From: Bifidobacterium breve
Lineage (GTDB): Bacteria; Actinomycetota; Actinomycetes; Nanopelagicales; Nanopelagicaceae
NCBI GenBank assembly: GCA_945881945.1
Contig: CAMCVO010000005.1
Coordinates: 18,260-82,259, forward strand
Length of the DNA stretch: 64,000 bases
Direction: 5' to 3'
Below are positions 62,759 through 64,000 of this stretch, in pieces. A model generated the notes under the pieces. The model did not search any database. It was not told where the DNA came from and worked only from the letters and a program-made list of their open reading frames with translations. The stretch's first letter is position 1, and every line of letters begins with the position of its first letter. A program made the position numbers and the translations under genes.

Positions 62759-64000
62759 GCCAGCGATTAATCCAATAGTTTTAAACTCATTAGCAGATCT
62801 GCAGCCATCTTTATATTGGTTAGATGCCGACCCTCTTGAGCCAAGCTCTCACTCTGCCTTAACTAGTGATATTCAAACTGATCTTTGCATTATCGGCGCC
62901 GGTTACACCGGATTATGGAGCGCACTGCTTGCAAAGGAGCGAGATCCAAAACGTGAGGTAGTAATAATTGAGATGCGTGAGACTGGCAATGGTGCCTCAG
63001 GTAGAAATGGTGGTTTTTGTAACGCCTCCCTTACCCATGGCTTTGTTAATGGTTACACCCGCTTTCCTGATGAGATGGCGGTCATTGAAAAATTAGGAAG
63101 ACAAAATCTTGATGCGATGGAAGAGACAATAAAGCGATACAAAATTGATTGTGATTTTGAAAGAAATGGTGAGCTTCGCATGGCAGTTGCCCCATGGCAG
63201 ATGGCAGGTTTAAAGGAAGAGGCGATTGCTAGAAATAAAACTGGAGATCATGTTGAGGTATTAGATAGGGATCAAGTTAGAGCATTAGTTAACTCACCGA
63301 TTTATGAGGGCGCCCTCTTTGATCATGATGGAACTGCGTTAGTAGATCCAGCCAGATTAGTTTGGGGATTAGAAAAGGCTTGTTTATCACTTGGAGTAAA
63401 GATCTATGAAAACTCCAAAGTTGAGGAGTTAATAGATGATGGTGATCATGTTGTTGTTAAGAGCGCTTATGGGTCAATTAGGGCTAAGAAGGTAGCTCTT
63501 GCCACAAATGTTTACACACCCCTTATTAAGAGTGTTAAAAAGTATGTAATTGCAGTTTATGACTTTCAATTAGTAACTCAGCCATTAACAGCTGCGCAAT
63601 TAGAAAGCATTGGCTGGAAAGGTCGGGAAGGACTATCCGATGCTGGGTATCAATTCCATTACTACCGGTTAACTAAAGAAAATGAGATTTTATGGGGTGG
63701 ATATGACGCGGTTTATAACTACGCGGGCAAGGTGCGATCAGAGTATGAAGCACGTCCTGAAACCTATGCAAAGCTTGCAACTAACTTCTTTAAAACCTTT
63801 CCGCAATTAGCTGGAATTAAGTTCACCCATGGTTGGGGTGGGGCGATTGATACCTGCTCAAGATTTTCACCCTTTTGGGGGCAAGCATTTGATGACAAGG
63901 TTGCATATGTTCTTGGCTATACCGGCCTTGGAGTTGCCACCACCAGATTTGGCGCCTCTACCATGTTGGATTTATTAGATGGAATTGAAAGTGAAGCAAC
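62757..64000 (+). CDS. DAO-family FAD-dependent oxidoreductase (3' end beyond window)
   Basis: The frame is open from the ATG at 62757 to the window edge, giving 414 residues so far. The FAD fold LCIIGAGYTGLWSALLAKER is followed by SGRNGGFCNASL, and near the end GWGGAIDTCSRFSPFWGQ and YVLGYTGLGVATTRFGA, typical of glycine/D-amino-acid oxidase (DAO)-type flavoenzymes such as gamma-glutamylputrescine oxidase-like proteins. It would oxidise an amine or imino acid. It is preceded by the structured leader, whose closing stem would bury this start codon. No classical ribosome-binding site is seen just upstream. Confidence 0.82.
   Translation, partial: MPAINPIVLNSLADLQPSLYWLDADPLEPSSHSALTSDIQTDLCIIGAGYTGLWSALLAKERDPKREVVIIEMRETGNGASGRNGGFCNASLTHGFVNGYTRFPDEMAVIEKLGRQNLDAMEETIKRYKIDCDFERNGELRMAVAPWQMAGLKEEAIARNKTGDHVEVLDRDQVRALVNSPIYEGALFDHDGTALVDPARLVWGLEKACLSLGVKIYENSKVEELIDDGDHVVVKSAYGSIRAKKVALATNVYTPLIKSVKKYVIAVYDFQLVTQPLTAAQLESIGWKGREGLSDAGYQFHYYRLTKENEILWGGYDAVYNYAGKVRSEYEARPETYAKLATNFFKTFPQLAGIKFTHGWGGAIDTCSRFSPFWGQAFDDKVAYVLGYTGLGVATTRFGASTMLDLLDGIESEA

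Noticed and set aside
1..64000. CRISPR arrays, prophage, insertion sequences
   Set aside because: No direct-repeat arrays, transposase, integrase or phage structural genes were seen on either strand.

Overview
The window reads as one contiguous stretch of a compact, AT-rich actinobacterial chromosome. Genes are packed end to end with 1-11 bp overlaps. There are no insertion sequences, integrases, phage genes, CRISPR arrays or rRNA genes, and I recognised no transcription factor gene in 64 kb. An actinobacterial origin is suggested by oligoribonuclease, a direct-repeat PHO box, a separate small subunit for the B12 mutase, and above all many leaderless start codons placed 6-7 nt after a TANNNT -10 box. 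The low GC and tight packing resemble streamlined freshwater lineages (acI / Nanopelagicales type). The lineage is inference from content, not a search result.

Region 1 (about 1-38.6 kb) is a large catabolic region. It contains kynureninase, a tryptophan 2,3-dioxygenase-family enzyme, two candidate formamidases, a 2-aminobenzoate-CoA ligase and a fused 2-aminobenzoyl-CoA monooxygenase/reductase. With these are a RidA-type deaminase, a BadI-like ring hydrolase, a 3-oxoadipyl-CoA-type thiolase, several short-chain dehydrogenases, further acyl-CoA ligases and a B12-dependent acyl-CoA mutase (large subunit, small subunit, MeaB chaperone). Together they support tryptophan degradation through anthranilate and its CoA thioester, the aerobic hybrid route known from Azoarcus evansii, rather than through catechol. 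An IorAB-type 2-oxoacid oxidoreductase and two PYROXD2-like flavoproteins suggest a second, indolepyruvate-linked entry. A prpBCD methylcitrate operon handles propionyl-CoA, which makes a conventional propionate role for the mutase less likely. The mutase has lost conserved active-site residues and may be a new specificity. A separate four-gene operon (bicupin, class V aminotransferase-fold enzyme, aldo/keto reductase-RidA fusion, aldo/keto reductase) has no function I can assign.

Region 2 (38.7-48.5 kb) is nucleoside uptake and methylthioadenosine salvage: a BMP-type nucleoside ABC transporter, an MTA/SAH-type deaminase, an MTA/MTI-type phosphorylase, MtnA and a class II aldolase. Region 3 (48.8-53.2 kb) makes PAPS (cysD, cysN-cysC fusion), with a TauE/SafE permease and a sulfotransferase. 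Region 4 (53.5-62.2 kb) is more housekeeping-like: an iodotyrosine-deiodinase-like nitroreductase, a flavin monooxygenase, tRNA-Lys, glutamate dehydrogenase, tRNA-His, orn, and pstCABS behind a PHO box. The window ends in a flavoprotein oxidase gene cut by the edge. Its roughly 120-nt leader can form two mutually exclusive structures and looks like an uncharacterised cis-regulatory RNA.

No gene-free stretch exceeds 300 bp. The longest gaps (38559-38717, 46585-46828, 48542-48786, 53197-53482) hold promoters and small palindromes only.
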